Shown here: piece by piece, positions 43,799 through 53,784 of the stretch
Position numbering within the stretch: position 1 is the stretch's first letter
How the letters are laid out: every line of letters starts with the position of its first letter
DNA from: Desulfofalx alkaliphila DSM 12257
GTDB taxonomy: Bacteria; Bacillota; Desulfotomaculia; Desulfotomaculales; Desulfohalotomaculaceae
Direction: 5' to 3'
Assembly: GCF_000711975.1 (NCBI RefSeq)
Contig: NZ_JONT01000013.1
Coordinates: 1 to 64,000 of the forward strand
DNA length: 64,000 bases
Made by a program: the position numbers and the translations under genes
The notes under the pieces: model-generated
Seen by the model: only the letters and a program-made list of their open reading frames with translations
Database searches by the model: none
Told to the model about the DNA's origin: nothing

Positions 43799-45157
43799 AT
43801 GCTGACGATGAAGGAAATATTAGAAACTATACGCATGGTACAGGAAGAAAACTTGGATATTCGCACCATCACCATGGGGATAAGCCTAAGGGACTGTGCC
43901 CACCCGGACCCTAAAGTTGCAACGGGAAAAATATATGATAAAGTAACCAGGTTGGCAGAACGATTAGTGGTGACAGGGGAAGAAATAGAAAAGGAATATG
44001 GAATCCCCATAGTTAACAAGCGGATTTCTGTAACTCCCATATCTATGGTGGCTGAGGCCAGCGATACCGATGACTATGTAATCTTTGCCAAGGCCCTTGA
44101 TGAAGCTGCCGAACAGGTGGGGGTAAACTTTATCGGCGGTTTTTCCGCACTGGTACATAAGGGTTTTACCAAGGGGGACAGAATACTGATAGATTCCATC
44201 CCGGAAGCATTGGATGTCACCCACCGGGTATGTTCATCGGTGAACGTGGCCACCACTAAAGACGGCATCAACATGGATGCGGTGTATCGGATGGGCCAGG
44301 TGGTGGTGGAAACTGCCCGGCGCACTGCCGATCGGGATGGACTGGGCTGTGCCAAGCTGGTGGTATTTGCCAACGTTCCTGAAGACAACCCCTTTATGGC
44401 CGGGGCTTTCCACGGGGTGGGGGAACCGGAATGTGTAATAAACGTTGGGGTGAGCGGGCCCGGTGTGGTTAAGAATGCAGTGGAAAAGGTTAAGGATCAG
44501 GATTTTGGTGTGCTGGCTGACACCGTTAAGAAAACCGCCTTTAAAATTACCCGCATGGGTGAACTGGTGGGACGGACGGCGGCAAAAAAATTAAATGTTC
44601 CCTTTGGCATAGTGGATCTTTCGCTGGCCCCTACCCCTGCGGTGGGAGACAGTGTGGCTGAAGTTCTCGAAGCCATGGGACTGGAACGCTGCGGTACCCA
44701 CGGCACCACTGCTGCCTTGGCCCTTTTAAATGATGCGGTGAAAAAGGGCGGCGCCATGGCTTCGGGCTACGTGGGTGGTTTATCCGGTGCTTTTATACCG
44801 GTAAGTGAAGATGCCGGGATGATCAGGGCCGTGGAAGAAGGGGTATTAACCCTGGAAAAACTGGAGGCCATGACCTGTGTATGTTCAGTGGGTTTAGATA
44901 TGATAGCGGTGCCGGGCGATACCCCTGCGGAAACAATTGCCGCCATTATAGCAGACGAGGTGGCCATTGGGATGATAAATATGAAAACCACTGCCGTCAG
45001 AATAATTCCGGCCCTTGGCAAAAAAGTAGGGGACAGCGTCGAGTTCGGCGGTTTACTTGGCAAAGCCCCGGTGATGCCTGTAAAACAAGCTTCATCCAGT
45101 CTTTTTGTGAAAAGGGGAGGCAGAATACCGGCGCCCATTCACAGTTTGAAGAACTAG
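43799..45157 (+). CDS. UPF0210/DUF711 family protein
   Basis: A 452-residue member of the UPF0210 family, related in fold to pyruvate-formate-lyase-like proteins by annotation, function unproven. Conserved blocks seen: [78 protein letters not shown] and [16 protein letters not shown]. The cysteine in CVCSVGLD is conserved but its role is unknown. It pairs with the ACT gene just upstream. ATG 43799 or 43808 may start it. Confidence 0.87.
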   Translation: MLTMKEILETIRMVQEENLDIRTITMGISLRDCAHPDPKVATGKIYDKVTRLAERLVVTGEEIEKEYGIPIVNKRISVTPISMVAEASDTDDYVIFAKALDEAAEQVGVNFIGGFSALVHKGFTKGDRILIDSIPEALDVTHRVCSSVNVATTKDGINMDAVYRMGQVVVETARRTADRDGLGCAKLVVFANVPEDNPFMAGAFHGVGEPECVINVGVSGPGVVKNAVEKVKDQDFGVLADTVKKTAFKITRMGELVGRTAAKKLNVPFGIVDLSLAPTPAVGDSVAEVLEAMGLERCGTHGTTAALALLNDAVKKGGAMASGYVGGLSGAFIPVSEDAGMIRAVEEGVLTLEKLEAMTCVCSVGLDMIAVPGDTPAETIAAIIADEVAIGMINMKTTAVRIIPALGKKVGDSVEFGGLLGKAPVMPVKQASSSLFVKRGGRIPAPIHSLKN

Positions 45158-45247
45158 GTATAAATACATTGGGACGGAAATAAGGGCAGTCAGGGTAGGA
45201 CTGTCTAGAAGATGGGCGGGCTATTTTTTACCAAGGCCTAATTTATA

Positions 45248-45292
45248 AGGGCATAACATATTAGTCACATGTAATATGTTATGTCCTTTCTT
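45248..45292 (+). terminator. Terminator after UPF0210 gene
   Basis: AGGGCATAACATATTA (45248-45263) pairs with TAATATGTTATGTCCT (45272-45287, one G-U pair), followed by TTCTTGTT. A smaller hairpin lies at about 45183-45203 (GGCAGTC with GACTGTC). Confidence 0.82.
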
Positions 45293-45364
45293 GTTCAACT
45301 AACGGCCCCCCTTAGTTGAAAATTATTTATACTAAAGGTCCTTTCTATTTTCTTTTGTTGCCCT

Positions 45365-45825
45365 TCATAAGCTGAGAACATAGCGTACATCTGTCAGTGG
45401 TTTATTATTAATTTCTAATTCATATTCATCATTATTGCAGTAAAAACCAAACTTCTCATAAAACCTTTCTCGCCCCATGGTTATCCCACAACACCCATAA
45501 ATAACAATTCTTGTACCCCTTACTTTTCATATCAGTTAATGCTGTTTTTAACAGCCTATGTCCGTACCCTTTTCTCCAATAATCAGGAAGTATGTATATA
45601 CTAACAATTTCCCGCCAATCTAAAAACTTTATATCCCTTGCTTTCCCAAAAGCAATACAGCCAACGGGGGTTTCATTAACATATAAAAGTTTTACAGTAA
45701 GAATGTTATTACCTATCCAATTTTAAAAGGCATTGACCTAAAAATCATCTTTAAGTTCATCCAAATATCCTTGGGGTATTATTCCTTTATAAGCAGTTTC
45801 CAACTCAGGGCGTGTATTTTGCTGA
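45365..45825 (-). pseudogene. Decayed GNAT acetyltransferase
   Basis: The minus strand encodes GNAT pieces in different frames: YKGIIPQGYLDELKDDF near the N-terminus, then NILTVKLLYVNETPVGCIAF, the acetyl-CoA motif PDYWRKGYGHRLLKTAL, and a C-terminal FYEKFGFYCNNDEYELEI. At least three frame changes are needed to join them (near 45746, 45725 and 45475), two of them with in-frame stop codons, so no intact protein can be made. It sits alone in a 790-bp gap. Several independent sequencing errors are possible, but less likely than decay. Confidence 0.82.
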
Positions 45826-45950
45826 TAATTTTTCTTTTTTGATGAAATGATAAAAAATGTATTATAGGGCAAATTAACAGCAGGGCAAATAGTTTAAGTA
45901 ATAATTCATCTTCATCATTGACTTATATAAATTATCCAGGGGGATGAATA

Positions 45951-46247
45951 ATGGCTGAAGTGACTGATAAAACTTTAAAAGCCCTGGAAGAGCGCATTCA
46001 TAAGTTGGCCTTTAATATGGAAAAAATGAGGCTGGCTGAATATGTTCAACTGTTAGAAAGTCCCCTGAAATTGGTATGGATTAACTTTATTGGCGGTGTG
46101 GCCAGGGGGTTGGGAATTGGCGTAGGCTTTGCAGTGCTGGGTGCCTTTGTGGTTTATATTTTAAAATCTTTGGTGACTGTTCCGGTGATCGGCAACTTTG
46201 TGGCCCAGATAATTGAAATTGTACAAATAAGACTGGGTACATATTGA
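45951..46247 (+). CDS. DUF5665 membrane protein
   Basis: A 98-residue protein: a soluble, amphipathic N-terminus (ALEERIHKLAFNMEKMRLAEYVQLL) then two hydrophobic segments (about 42-72 and 75-92), the DUF5665 pattern. Function unknown. CAGGGGGAT precedes ATG 45951. It lies before a DksA/TraR-type gene; the 44-bp gap has no terminator. Confidence 0.8.
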   Translation: MAEVTDKTLKALEERIHKLAFNMEKMRLAEYVQLLESPLKLVWINFIGGVARGLGIGVGFAVLGAFVVYILKSLVTVPVIGNFVAQIIEIVQIRLGTY

Positions 46248-46291
46248 CGGCTGTGTTTTTCTTACTTTAGAGGCGTGGAGGGTGATGCAGG

Positions 46292-47053
46292 GTGCAGCAC
46301 AGACAGTTGCAATATTTGAAGCATTTAATGCTGAAGGAAAAGCAGCAACAACTAGAACGCATCAGAAGCATTAATGAAGGCGGTTTGGGGGAATCGATGG
46401 ACAACTCCTTTGGTGAACTGTCCACCATAGACAATCACCCCGGAGATGTGGGCACAGAAATGTTTGAACGCAGTAAAGATTTTGCATTGAAGGAACAGGC
46501 CAGCACGGTAATTAAGGCCATAGACAAAGCTATGCAGGCCATGAATGAGGGTACCTATGGTAAATGTGAAAGGTGCGGGGCAAATATTCCCTACGAGCGT
46601 CTAGAGGCAATGCCATATACCACCATATGTAAGCATTGTAAAACTGAAGATGAGAATGCAGCCACAGGCAGGTATTCCCGGCCCGTAGAAGAAGAGGTGC
46701 TGCTAGCGCCCTTTGAGCGCAGTTTTAATGATAATACAGAAAAAAACTTTTACGACGGGGAGGATACCTGGCAGGAGGTGGCCAGACATGGCACCAGCTA
46801 TGAAATTGATCCGGAATATGAGGTGGACAGCATAGACCCGGAGGGTGACCAAGGCCAGGTTCAGGGTGCAGCCGAAGAGGTGGAAAATATTCCCTATGAG
46901 CTTGGTGACGATGGGATGTTTTACGAAAGTTTTAGGCCCATGGAGGAGTTTGGCAGTGAACCGGTGGAAAAAATTAATGTGGGTAAACAACACCACAAGA
47001 ACACCGAAAGCCCCCAAGACTATGACATGATAAACAATGAGAAAATAAAGTAA
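46292..47053 (+). CDS. TraR/DksA-family zinc-finger protein (YteA-like)
   Basis: A 253-residue protein whose central region (about 75-120) holds the DksA/TraR-type zinc finger CERCGANIPYERLEAMPYTTIC plus KHC (C-x2-C ... C-x2-C). The N-terminal helical part has the LSTIDNHPGDVGTEMFERSKD motif of YteA, a Bacillus protein of sporulating Firmicutes. The C-terminal half is acidic and probably disordered. Its role (RNA polymerase binding or other) is unknown. The start is GTG 46292, with GGAGGG at 46278-46283 about 8 nt upstream. Confidence 0.85.
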   Translation: MQHRQLQYLKHLMLKEKQQQLERIRSINEGGLGESMDNSFGELSTIDNHPGDVGTEMFERSKDFALKEQASTVIKAIDKAMQAMNEGTYGKCERCGANIPYERLEAMPYTTICKHCKTEDENAATGRYSRPVEEEVLLAPFERSFNDNTEKNFYDGEDTWQEVARHGTSYEIDPEYEVDSIDPEGDQGQVQGAAEEVENIPYELGDDGMFYESFRPMEEFGSEPVEKINVGKQHHKNTESPQDYDMINNEKIK

Positions 47054-47069
47054 AATATTAATCAAATAT

Positions 47070-47110
47070 AACATGGGTGTTTTTTTAGAGAAAACGCCCA
47101 TGTTTTTATT
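47070..47110 (+). terminator. Terminator after yteA-like gene
   Basis: AACATGGGTGTTTT (47070-47083) pairs with AAAACGCCCATGTT (47091-47104), followed by TTTATTTTT. Confidence 0.88.
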
Positions 47111-47174
47111 TTTAGGATAATTATGCTATATTAATAGTATTTGGCTGTAAATTATGTGAGTGGAGGTTGTCCCC

Positions 47175-47633
47175 TTGAGATTAGTTCTTACTGCGCTGGT
47201 AGTATTATTTTTGGATTTATGGTCTAAATATATTGTAATGACTAAGCTGAACTTGTACCAGTCCATACCGGTAATAGAAAACATATTCCATATCACTTAT
47301 ATACATAATCCGGGAGCCGCCTTTGGTATTTTGGCTAACCAAACCACTGTTTTCATAGTGGTTACAGTATTGGTACTCTTGGGCATAGCCTTTTTTTATA
47401 AACATATTAAAAATGAAGGGTTGCCGGTACAGTTGGCCTTAGGTATGGTTGCAGGGGGTGCGGTGGGCAATTTAATTGACCGCATTCGTTATGGCGAGGT
47501 GGTTGATTTTTTAGATTTTCGCATCTGGCCCGTTTTTAACCTGGCGGATACCTTTATTGTAATCGGAGTGGCATTTTTAATATATGACATATTAGCAAGA
47601 CCGGATATTGATAAGGGTGAGGAGGCAAAGTAA
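47175..47633 (+). CDS. lspA: Lipoprotein signal peptidase (signal peptidase II)
   Basis: LspA removes signal peptides from prolipoproteins after diacylglyceryl transfer. The 152-residue membrane protein has four hydrophobic segments and both catalytic-aspartate motifs: [18 protein letters not shown] and [16 protein letters not shown] at 47162-47166 is 8 nt from TTG 47175; an in-frame GTG at 47160 overlaps that SD, so TTG is the likely start. It lies 3 bp before the pseudouridine synthase gene and serves lipoproteins such as the ZnuA-like protein here. Confidence 0.94.
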   Translation: MRLVLTALVVLFLDLWSKYIVMTKLNLYQSIPVIENIFHITYIHNPGAAFGILANQTTVFIVVTVLVLLGIAFFYKHIKNEGLPVQLALGMVAGGAVGNLIDRIRYGEVVDFLDFRIWPVFNLADTFIVIGVAFLIYDILARPDIDKGEEAK

Positions 47634-47636
47634 ATT

Positions 47637-48554
47637 ATGCCGATGTTGCATCGTTTGCAGGTTGGAGAAAATGAGGCCGGCCGGCGGCTGGACAAGTATT
47701 TGGCCCAGGAAATAAATAATCTCACTCGCACCTATATTCAATCTTTACTGGATGATGGTTTGGTAACGGTTAACGGCGCAAAGACAAAGGCCAGTTATAA
47801 AGTTCAAGAGGGTGACACCATTGTCTTGGAAGAGCCCGACCCGGTGGAGCTTTCCATTGAACCGGAAAACATACCCCTTGATATTTGTTATGAAGACAGC
47901 GATATTTTAGTGGTAAACAAGCCCCAGGGTATGGTGGTGCACCCGGCAGAGGGCAATTATACCGGCACCCTGGTGAACGCCTTGCTGTATCACTGCAAAG
48001 AACTTTCGCGCATCAACGGGGAATTGCGGCCGGGTATTGTGCACCGCATAGACAAAGATACCAGCGGCTTATTGGTGGTGGCTAAAAATGACAGTGCCCA
48101 CACCCACTTGGCTCAGCAATTAAAAGAACACAAGGTGATTAGAAAGTACCTGGCCCTGGTACATGGAAATATAAAAAGTGATGTGGGTACCATCGATGCA
48201 CCCATAGGTCGTGACCCCAAGGAACGCCAGCGCATGGCCGTTGTCCATAAGAATTCTAAGGCAGCGGTGACCCATTTTACTGTCAAAGAACGTTTTGGCC
48301 GCTATACATTGGTGGAGTGCCAATTGGAAACAGGGCGCACTCACCAAATCCGCGTTCATATGGCATATATAAAACACCCGGTGGTGGGTGATGCCAAATA
48401 TGGCGGTCAAACCAAAGCTTTTAAATTAACAGGGCAGCTTTTACATGCCATGTTCTTAAGTTTTAAACACCCCCGCACCGGAGAACAAATTGAATTTAAG
48501 TCACCTTTACCAAAACATTTTCTGGCGGCAATTAATAAAATTAGAAACCAATGA
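47637..48554 (+). CDS. RluA/RluD-family 23S rRNA pseudouridine synthase
   Basis: A 305-residue pseudouridine synthase with an N-terminal S4 domain (about 15-75, RLDKYLAQEI) and the RluA catalytic domain. The catalytic aspartate lies in HRIDKDTSGLLVV; further conserved segments are VVNKPQGMVVHPAEG and LETGRTHQIRVHMAYI. The RluD-like type probably modifies 23S rRNA helix 69 uridines, but the precise sites are not readable. An SD (GAGGAGG) lies at the end of lspA, so the genes are coupled. Confidence 0.93.
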   Translation: MPMLHRLQVGENEAGRRLDKYLAQEINNLTRTYIQSLLDDGLVTVNGAKTKASYKVQEGDTIVLEEPDPVELSIEPENIPLDICYEDSDILVVNKPQGMVVHPAEGNYTGTLVNALLYHCKELSRINGELRPGIVHRIDKDTSGLLVVAKNDSAHTHLAQQLKEHKVIRKYLALVHGNIKSDVGTIDAPIGRDPKERQRMAVVHKNSKAAVTHFTVKERFGRYTLVECQLETGRTHQIRVHMAYIKHPVVGDAKYGGQTKAFKLTGQLLHAMFLSFKHPRTGEQIEFKSPLPKHFLAAINKIRNQ

Positions 48555-48574
48555 TTACTTTTTCAATATCCTTG

Positions 48575-49015
48575 TTAGCGGTTGAAATAACTGAAAACCT
48601 CTAGAAACAAGGCAGCCACGCCGGCAGCCATTAGCGGCCCCACCGGCTGACCGTTGAAAAATACAATGCCGATAATTGAGCCCAGCACCAGGCCAAATAT
48701 TATTTCAGGGTTAATTTGTAACAGCTTTAACCCGTGCTGGTTCAAGTGGGTGGCCAAGGCACCGCCAATAATGGCCATGATGCCGGGGATTGAGGTAAAA
48801 CTATAAAAAAAATCTTTTTCTGTAATTTGGCCCGTTGCCATGGGAATTAATATTGCCAACAGCAAAAACAGCAGTCCAAGTTCTAAGCCGCGTCTTTCCA
48901 GCAGTGGGAAGATAAAACTGAGGTTGGACAGTTTTAAAATTAGCAGTACACATGCGGCGGTGGCAATTAAGTTAGAACGGGATATGATGCCAATTATCAG
49001 CAGGGCCACCAACAT
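48575..49015 (-). CDS. DUF441 (YeaL-type) membrane protein
   Basis: A 146-residue membrane protein with about four to five hydrophobic helices. It shows the DUF441 pattern: IGIISRSNLIATAACVLLILKL, GLLFLLLAILIPMATG, and PVGPLMAAGVAAL near the end. Function unknown. I place the start at ATG 49015, which gives the usual family N-terminus; a GTG at 49045 would add ten residues without a good SD. It is convergent with rluD with a 20-bp gap. Confidence 0.82.
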   Translation of the reverse strand: MLVALLIIGIISRSNLIATAACVLLILKLSNLSFIFPLLERRGLELGLLFLLLAILIPMATGQITEKDFFYSFTSIPGIMAIIGGALATHLNQHGLKLLQINPEIIFGLVLGSIIGIVFFNGQPVGPLMAAGVAALFLEVFSYFNR

Positions 49016-49091
49016 TATTTCCGCTCGCAATATTCTTCGCCTCACTAACAGGGTTTGTCTAATCTATATGCAGACCCAGCCCTTGGAATAA

Positions 49092-49122
49092 CAAAAAAAG
49101 AGACAAACCGCCTGGCCAGGGC
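49092..49122 (-). terminator. Terminator of comA
   Basis: On the minus strand an inverted repeat (AAACCGCC with GGCGGTTT, about 49106-49128) is followed by TGTCTCTTTTTTTG. A second hairpin, CGGCTGCCGGCAGCCG (49133-49148), lies next to it and is followed on the plus strand by TTTTT. Confidence 0.8.
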
Positions 49123-49164
49123 GGTTTGCCATCGGCTGCCGGCAGCCGTTTTTGGATTTTACTT

Positions 49165-49968
49165 TTACCTACATACTAATTTTAAGGTGTCTGCCCGTAA
49201 TCCCACGCGCAGTGCTTCCAATGCCAATACTTCATGGGCATTGATATTGCCAAGATTTACATTTGAACCAAAACGCAACAACAGTTCCTGTTGTTGTTCC
49301 TTTATGGGTGCCTCCCAAATTAAAACCGACGGATCCGGTAAAGTAGTTATCAACTCTTCCATTTCCGAAACAATCAATTGTCCCATGGAATCGTATAGGC
49401 CAACACCTTTGCCGGATTCGCGTCCCTCTACAATGACTTTGGCAGCACCGTATTTTAAATCAGACAATACCTGGCGTATCAAATCACTGAGGGGAGATCT
49501 GGTACGGGGATCTTTTTTGCCCACCTCTGTGAGCACAATTAATTCCTTTTCTGCCGCCATGTTGATGGCCCTTTTTCTTGTTTCTGCACTTATATCCACT
49601 GTGCCATCAGATATCTCCACAGCAGTAAATCCTAATTTCTTCACTGTTTCCAGATACTGCTCAAGCTTATTTTGCAACACTGCCACTTCGAAAAAGGTAC
49701 CCCCTGGGTATATATCTATGCCATAGGAACGCACAAGGTTTATTTTTTCTTCTAAAACATCACCGGCATAGAGAGCAGAGGTTCCAAAACCAAGCTTTAG
49801 AAAATCGATGTATTGCCCACCTAAATTGAGCAAATCTCTTGTTTCATCCAACCCCATACCCTTGTCAATTACCATTGTTAAACCGTCATTTCTTGGTTTA
49901 CAACTGCGACCATCCAGGGGAAAGTTTAAAATATTTAGCCAGCAGTTGGTGACCCGAGGCTCGGTCAT
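49165..49968 (-). CDS. comA: Phosphosulfolactate synthase (ComA/YitD family)
   Basis: ComA joins sulfite to phosphoenolpyruvate to give (R)-phosphosulfolactate. The 267-residue protein is of family length with GGQYIDFLKLGFGTSAL, GIDIYPGGTFFEVA, VEISDGTVDI and KVIVEGRESGKGVGL. In methanogens it starts coenzyme M synthesis; in spore-forming Bacilli related genes supply 3-sulfolactate of spores. ComB and later enzymes are not adjacent, so the pathway is incomplete in this window. ATG 49968 has AAAGGAG upstream; a longer start at 50001 is less likely. Confidence 0.9.
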   Translation of the reverse strand: MTEPRVTNCWLNILNFPLDGRSCKPRNDGLTMVIDKGMGLDETRDLLNLGGQYIDFLKLGFGTSALYAGDVLEEKINLVRSYGIDIYPGGTFFEVAVLQNKLEQYLETVKKLGFTAVEISDGTVDISAETRKRAINMAAEKELIVLTEVGKKDPRTRSPLSDLIRQVLSDLKYGAAKVIVEGRESGKGVGLYDSMGQLIVSEMEELITTLPDPSVLIWEAPIKEQQQELLLRFGSNVNLGNINAHEVLALEALRVGLRADTLKLVCR

Positions 49969-50094
49969 TTCCACAACTCCTTTCACGGGTTTAATCACCA
50001 TGTACTAGACATTGTGATTTCTGGCACCTCCCGGACAAATATAACCCGTGTTTTGCACCTCTGCCTGTAGTGTATTCGCAACAACTGCCAACGG

Positions 50095-51504
50095 TTACTG
50101 GTTATTGCCTTCCCCATTTTTTACCTCTTGCCCCTCTAAATAGTTATCCAGGGGTTTTTTAGCAGGCTGTTGGGCTATTATTGTGGTATCTCCCTTAGGT
50201 GAAAGGTATACTAACATTCCACCGCCGGAAATTTCGCAGGCTTCTGTACTGGGCTTATGCCTTTTTTCACTATCCTTTTCCTTTTCACCTTGCTCCTCTT
50301 TTTGGGATGAGCTTTTAATGGCCCTGATTTTAATAAAGAAAAATGAAATTCCCGCTGAGACACCGGCAAGACCGGCGGCAGCCCAAAACATCACCGGTCG
50401 GCCGTAGCCCATTAGCAAACCAAAGGCCGGCGGTCCCAGGGCGACGCCGATAAACCTTACGCCGTTATACAGGGAGGTAACCATACCCCTTTCTTCTGAC
50501 GATGTTGCACTGGTAATTAACATGTTCAAGCAAGGTAAAACTAAGCCGGTGCCAACCCCCGCCATTGATATGGAAACATAAAATATGTAGATGTTATCAA
50601 AGAAGGACAGCACCGCCAAAGAAATTGCTATCAGCACTAAACCGGACACCACTAAGGTTTTCATTAAAACCACTTGTTTTTTGATTAAAGCCCCGGTGAT
50701 ATAGGAGGTTGTACTCATGAACAGTACCGGTACCGCCAAAGCAAGACCCTTAATAATACCAGTCAAGTGAAGGGATCTTTCCAGGTAATCTGATAAAAAG
50801 AACAATACCCCAAAAATTAAAGACAAGGCTGAAGCTCCGGCCAGAAAACAGGATAAGAGTAAGGGGGCTTTTTCTTTAAAAATATTTTTAATGGAATTAA
50901 GGTATGATTTTAAGCCGGGCGGTTCCTTTTGTTTTTCCGGTTCTTTTACAAAAAACCACATGGCCAATACCACAGGGATGATTACAAGGGGAAAGAATAT
51001 AAAGGCCGCATACCAAAAAATAAGACCAATGGCTGCACCTAGCACCGGGCTGATAACTTTACCCATGCCGTTGGCTGCTTCAATGATTCCCAATGATTTT
51101 GCTCGCTCTGTGCCCTGCCAGAGATCGCCGCACAGGGCCATGGCAATGGGTGCAGTACCGGCAGCCCCAATGCCCTGCAGGACCCGACCGCCTAAAATCA
51201 GGTAAAAGGCACTTTCTTTTAAAAAAATTGCTGCCAGCCCGGCCACTACACCTCCCAAGGCGTAAAGTATTAATGACGGTATAATGACAATTTTGCGGCC
51301 GTAACGGTCTGACAAAAAACCAGCCAGAGGGATTACCAATCCGGCCGGTATTGAAAATAATGTAATTACCAGACTGACTTCCACCGCAGTTAAGTTTAAG
51401 GCATTTTGAATTGATGGAAGCACAGGTATCAGTAAGGAGTTTCCTAATACCATAACCAGAGGCACGCCGGCCAGTGCAGCCAGCGTTAATTTGTTTGTTT
51501 TCAT
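50095..51504 (-). CDS. MFS drug-type efflux transporter
   Basis: A 469-residue major facilitator superfamily protein (DHA1/Bcr-TetA-like) with about 12 helices. The family motif A appears as GFLSDRYGRKIVI in the loop after helix 2; GRVLQGIGAAG matches motif C-like or B-type RxxxG. Unusually, a hydrophilic C-terminal tail (about 400-469) carries a charged run rich in Lys/Glu and a Gly-rich segment MLVYLSPKGDTTII. The substrate is unknown. Start ATG 51504 with AGGGTGAG upstream; it is divergent from yqhV. Confidence 0.87.
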   Translation of the reverse strand: MKTNKLTLAALAGVPLVMVLGNSLLIPVLPSIQNALNLTAVEVSLVITLFSIPAGLVIPLAGFLSDRYGRKIVIIPSLILYALGGVVAGLAAIFLKESAFYLILGGRVLQGIGAAGTAPIAMALCGDLWQGTERAKSLGIIEAANGMGKVISPVLGAAIGLIFWYAAFIFFPLVIIPVVLAMWFFVKEPEKQKEPPGLKSYLNSIKNIFKEKAPLLLSCFLAGASALSLIFGVLFFLSDYLERSLHLTGIIKGLALAVPVLFMSTTSYITGALIKKQVVLMKTLVVSGLVLIAISLAVLSFFDNIYIFYVSISMAGVGTGLVLPCLNMLITSATSSEERGMVTSLYNGVRFIGVALGPPAFGLLMGYGRPVMFWAAAGLAGVSAGISFFFIKIRAIKSSSQKEEQGEKEKDSEKRHKPSTEACEISGGGMLVYLSPKGDTTIIAQQPAKKPLDNYLEGQEVKNGEGNNQ

Positions 51505-51630
51505 TACATTGTCTCACCCTTTCATGTGGCACAAAATTATTTTCCCCCGCCCACTTGAAGGTATTCATAAAGAAACAAATACGTCATAAGAAATGATTAA
51601 GTAAAATTTTTATAACGGAGGATGATGTGT

Positions 51631-51906
51631 TTGTTTCATGTTTTCGATAAAATAGTCTTCAGCATGGCTGCCATGCGCTTTTTATCTTCTTTTATAGAGT
51701 TTTCTGCAGCACTGTTAATGCTAAAGTTTAATAAGGTGGAAACGGCTTTTAAAATTAATGCCCTCTTGGCCCTTGTGGGCCCCACGGTGCTGGTGATTGT
51801 TACAACCTTAGGCTTAGTGGGTTTGGCCGGCAAAATTCCCCTGAGCAAAATGCTCTGTATAGCAGCCGGGGTATGCTTAATTTTTATCGGTGTGGCCAAG
51901 AATTAG
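51631..51906 (+). CDS. YqhV-family protein (DUF2619)
   Basis: A 91-residue membrane protein with about three helices. It shows the YqhV pattern: MAAMRFLSSFIEFSAALLML, LALVGPTVLVIVTTLGLVG and SKMLCIAAGVCLIFIGVAK. In Bacillus yqhV lies before the spoIIIA sporulation operon; here it precedes the pyr operon instead. GGAGG at 51617-51621 suggests TTG 51631 (9 nt) as start; the ATGs at 51622 and 51625 are too close. Function unknown. Confidence 0.8.
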   Translation: MFHVFDKIVFSMAAMRFLSSFIEFSAALLMLKFNKVETAFKINALLALVGPTVLVIVTTLGLVGLAGKIPLSKMLCIAAGVCLIFIGVAKN

Positions 51907-51908
51907 TC

Positions 51909-51937
51909 TTGACAGTTTCATCCCCTTACTATAGAAT
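51909..51937 (+). promoter_or_regulatory. Sigma-A promoter of the pyr operon
   Basis: TTGACA (51909-51914), 17 bp, TAGAAT (51932-51937), immediately after yqhV. Transcription should start near 51944. Confidence 0.75.
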
Positions 51938-51949
51938 TATTGCAGTTGA

Positions 51950-52709
<760 letters not shown>

Positions 52710-52723
52710 ACGGTTTCCTTTTA

Positions 52724-52815
52724 AGTTGGTCCCGAGAGGCTTACAAAGGGAGAACCTAATTTTTTGGTTCTTGTTTTGTTGGCCTCGGCCCGTAATTAGC
52801 GGGACCGGGGTTTTT
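52724..52815 (+). promoter_or_regulatory. Second PyrR attenuator between pyrR and pyrB
   Basis: GGTCCCGAGAGGCTTACAAAG (52728-52748) matches the PyrR-binding consensus. A small hairpin AGAACC/GGTTCT follows (52751-52771), then a terminator: CCTCGGCCCG (52783-52792) pairs with CGGGACCGGGG (52800-52810, A bulge) and TTTTT. This second control point regulates pyrB to pyrE independently of pyrR. Confidence 0.9.
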
Positions 52816-52845
52816 GTTTTCACTGATAAGACAGGGGGTTTGGAA

Positions 52846-53784
52846 ATGGGCCTACAATGTAAACATATGCTAGGGTTGCAAGACATTTCAGTGCAAGACA
52901 TTGAAAAAGTATTGGATACCGCTAAGCCCATGAAGGACATCATAGGGCGTAAAATTAAAAAAGTACCTACCTTAAGGGGCCGCTCGGTGGTCACAGTTTT
53001 TTATGAAAACAGCACCCGTACAAGAATGTCCTTTGATTTGGCTGCAAAATACCTCAGCGCCGACACGGTGGGCTTAAGCGCCTCCAGCAGCAGCGTGCAA
53101 AAGGGTGAATCATTGATAGACACTGCCCGCACGGTGGAAGCAATGGGTGCAGATGTGGTGGTGCTACGGCATCCGGCGTCGGGTTCCGCAGAGTTATTGG
53201 CTAAAACGGTGAACTGTGCGGTGATAAATGCCGGGGACGGTCTTCATGAACACCCCACCCAGGCCTTGTTAGATATGTTCACCATCAGGGAACACAAGGG
53301 CAAAATAAAGGGCTTAAAGGTAGCTATAATTGGCGACATCCTTCACAGTCGGGTAGCCCGCTCTAACATATGGGGTTTAACAAAAATGGGTGCAGAGGTT
53401 AGGGTGGCCGGCCCTGCAACCCTACTTCCCCCTGAGATGGACAAACTCGGTGTCAAAGTGTTTACCAGGGTAGAGGATGCCTTGGAGGGTGCCGATGTGG
53501 TTAACGTGTTGCGCATTCAGTTGGAAAGGCAAAAACAAGGGCTGTTCCCAAGCTTGCGGGAATATGCACAGTTATACGGCATTAATAAAGAACGTATTGC
53601 CCTTGCAAAGGCCGATGTTTTAGTAATGCACCCCGGGCCTATGAACAGAGGGATAGAAATTACCGCCGAGGTGGCAGACAGTCAACAGGCAGTGATAAAT
53701 GAGCAGGTGAACAACGGAGTGGCGGTGCGCATGGCTTTGTTGTATCTGCTAACAGGAGGGGAAACCGTTGAAACTACTTATTAA
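52846..53784 (+). CDS. pyrB: Aspartate carbamoyltransferase catalytic subunit
   Basis: The second step of UMP synthesis: carbamoyl phosphate plus aspartate gives carbamoyl-aspartate. The 312-residue protein has the carbamoyl-phosphate site [20 protein letters not shown] and the aspartate-binding LRIQLERQ-like segment and [10 protein letters not shown]. No regulatory subunit (pyrI) is adjacent, as usual for Firmicutes. ATG 52846 is chosen because AGGGGG precedes it and the family starts here; an in-frame extension to 52726 would run through the attenuator. It overlaps pyrC by 17 bp. Confidence 0.96.
   Translation: MGLQCKHMLGLQDISVQDIEKVLDTAKPMKDIIGRKIKKVPTLRGRSVVTVFYENSTRTRMSFDLAAKYLSADTVGLSASSSSVQKGESLIDTARTVEAMGADVVVLRHPASGSAELLAKTVNCAVINAGDGLHEHPTQALLDMFTIREHKGKIKGLKVAIIGDILHSRVARSNIWGLTKMGAEVRVAGPATLLPPEMDKLGVKVFTRVEDALEGADVVNVLRIQLERQKQGLFPSLREYAQLYGINKERIALAKADVLVMHPGPMNRGIEITAEVADSQQAVINEQVNNGVAVRMALLYLLTGGETVETTY

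Larger units (their letters stand above)
45158..45950. other. Gene-poor gap holding a terminator and a pseudogene
   Basis: Apart from the terminator at 45248 and the GNAT remnant, I see only AT-rich DNA, including a TTGACT at about 45921 without a convincing -10 before the DUF5665 gene. Lower G+C than the neighbours suggests relaxed selection. Confidence 0.6.

Noticed and set aside
52726-52845. N-terminal extension of pyrB
   Set aside because: The frame passes through a PyrR-binding site and terminator; the family start and SD are at 52846.
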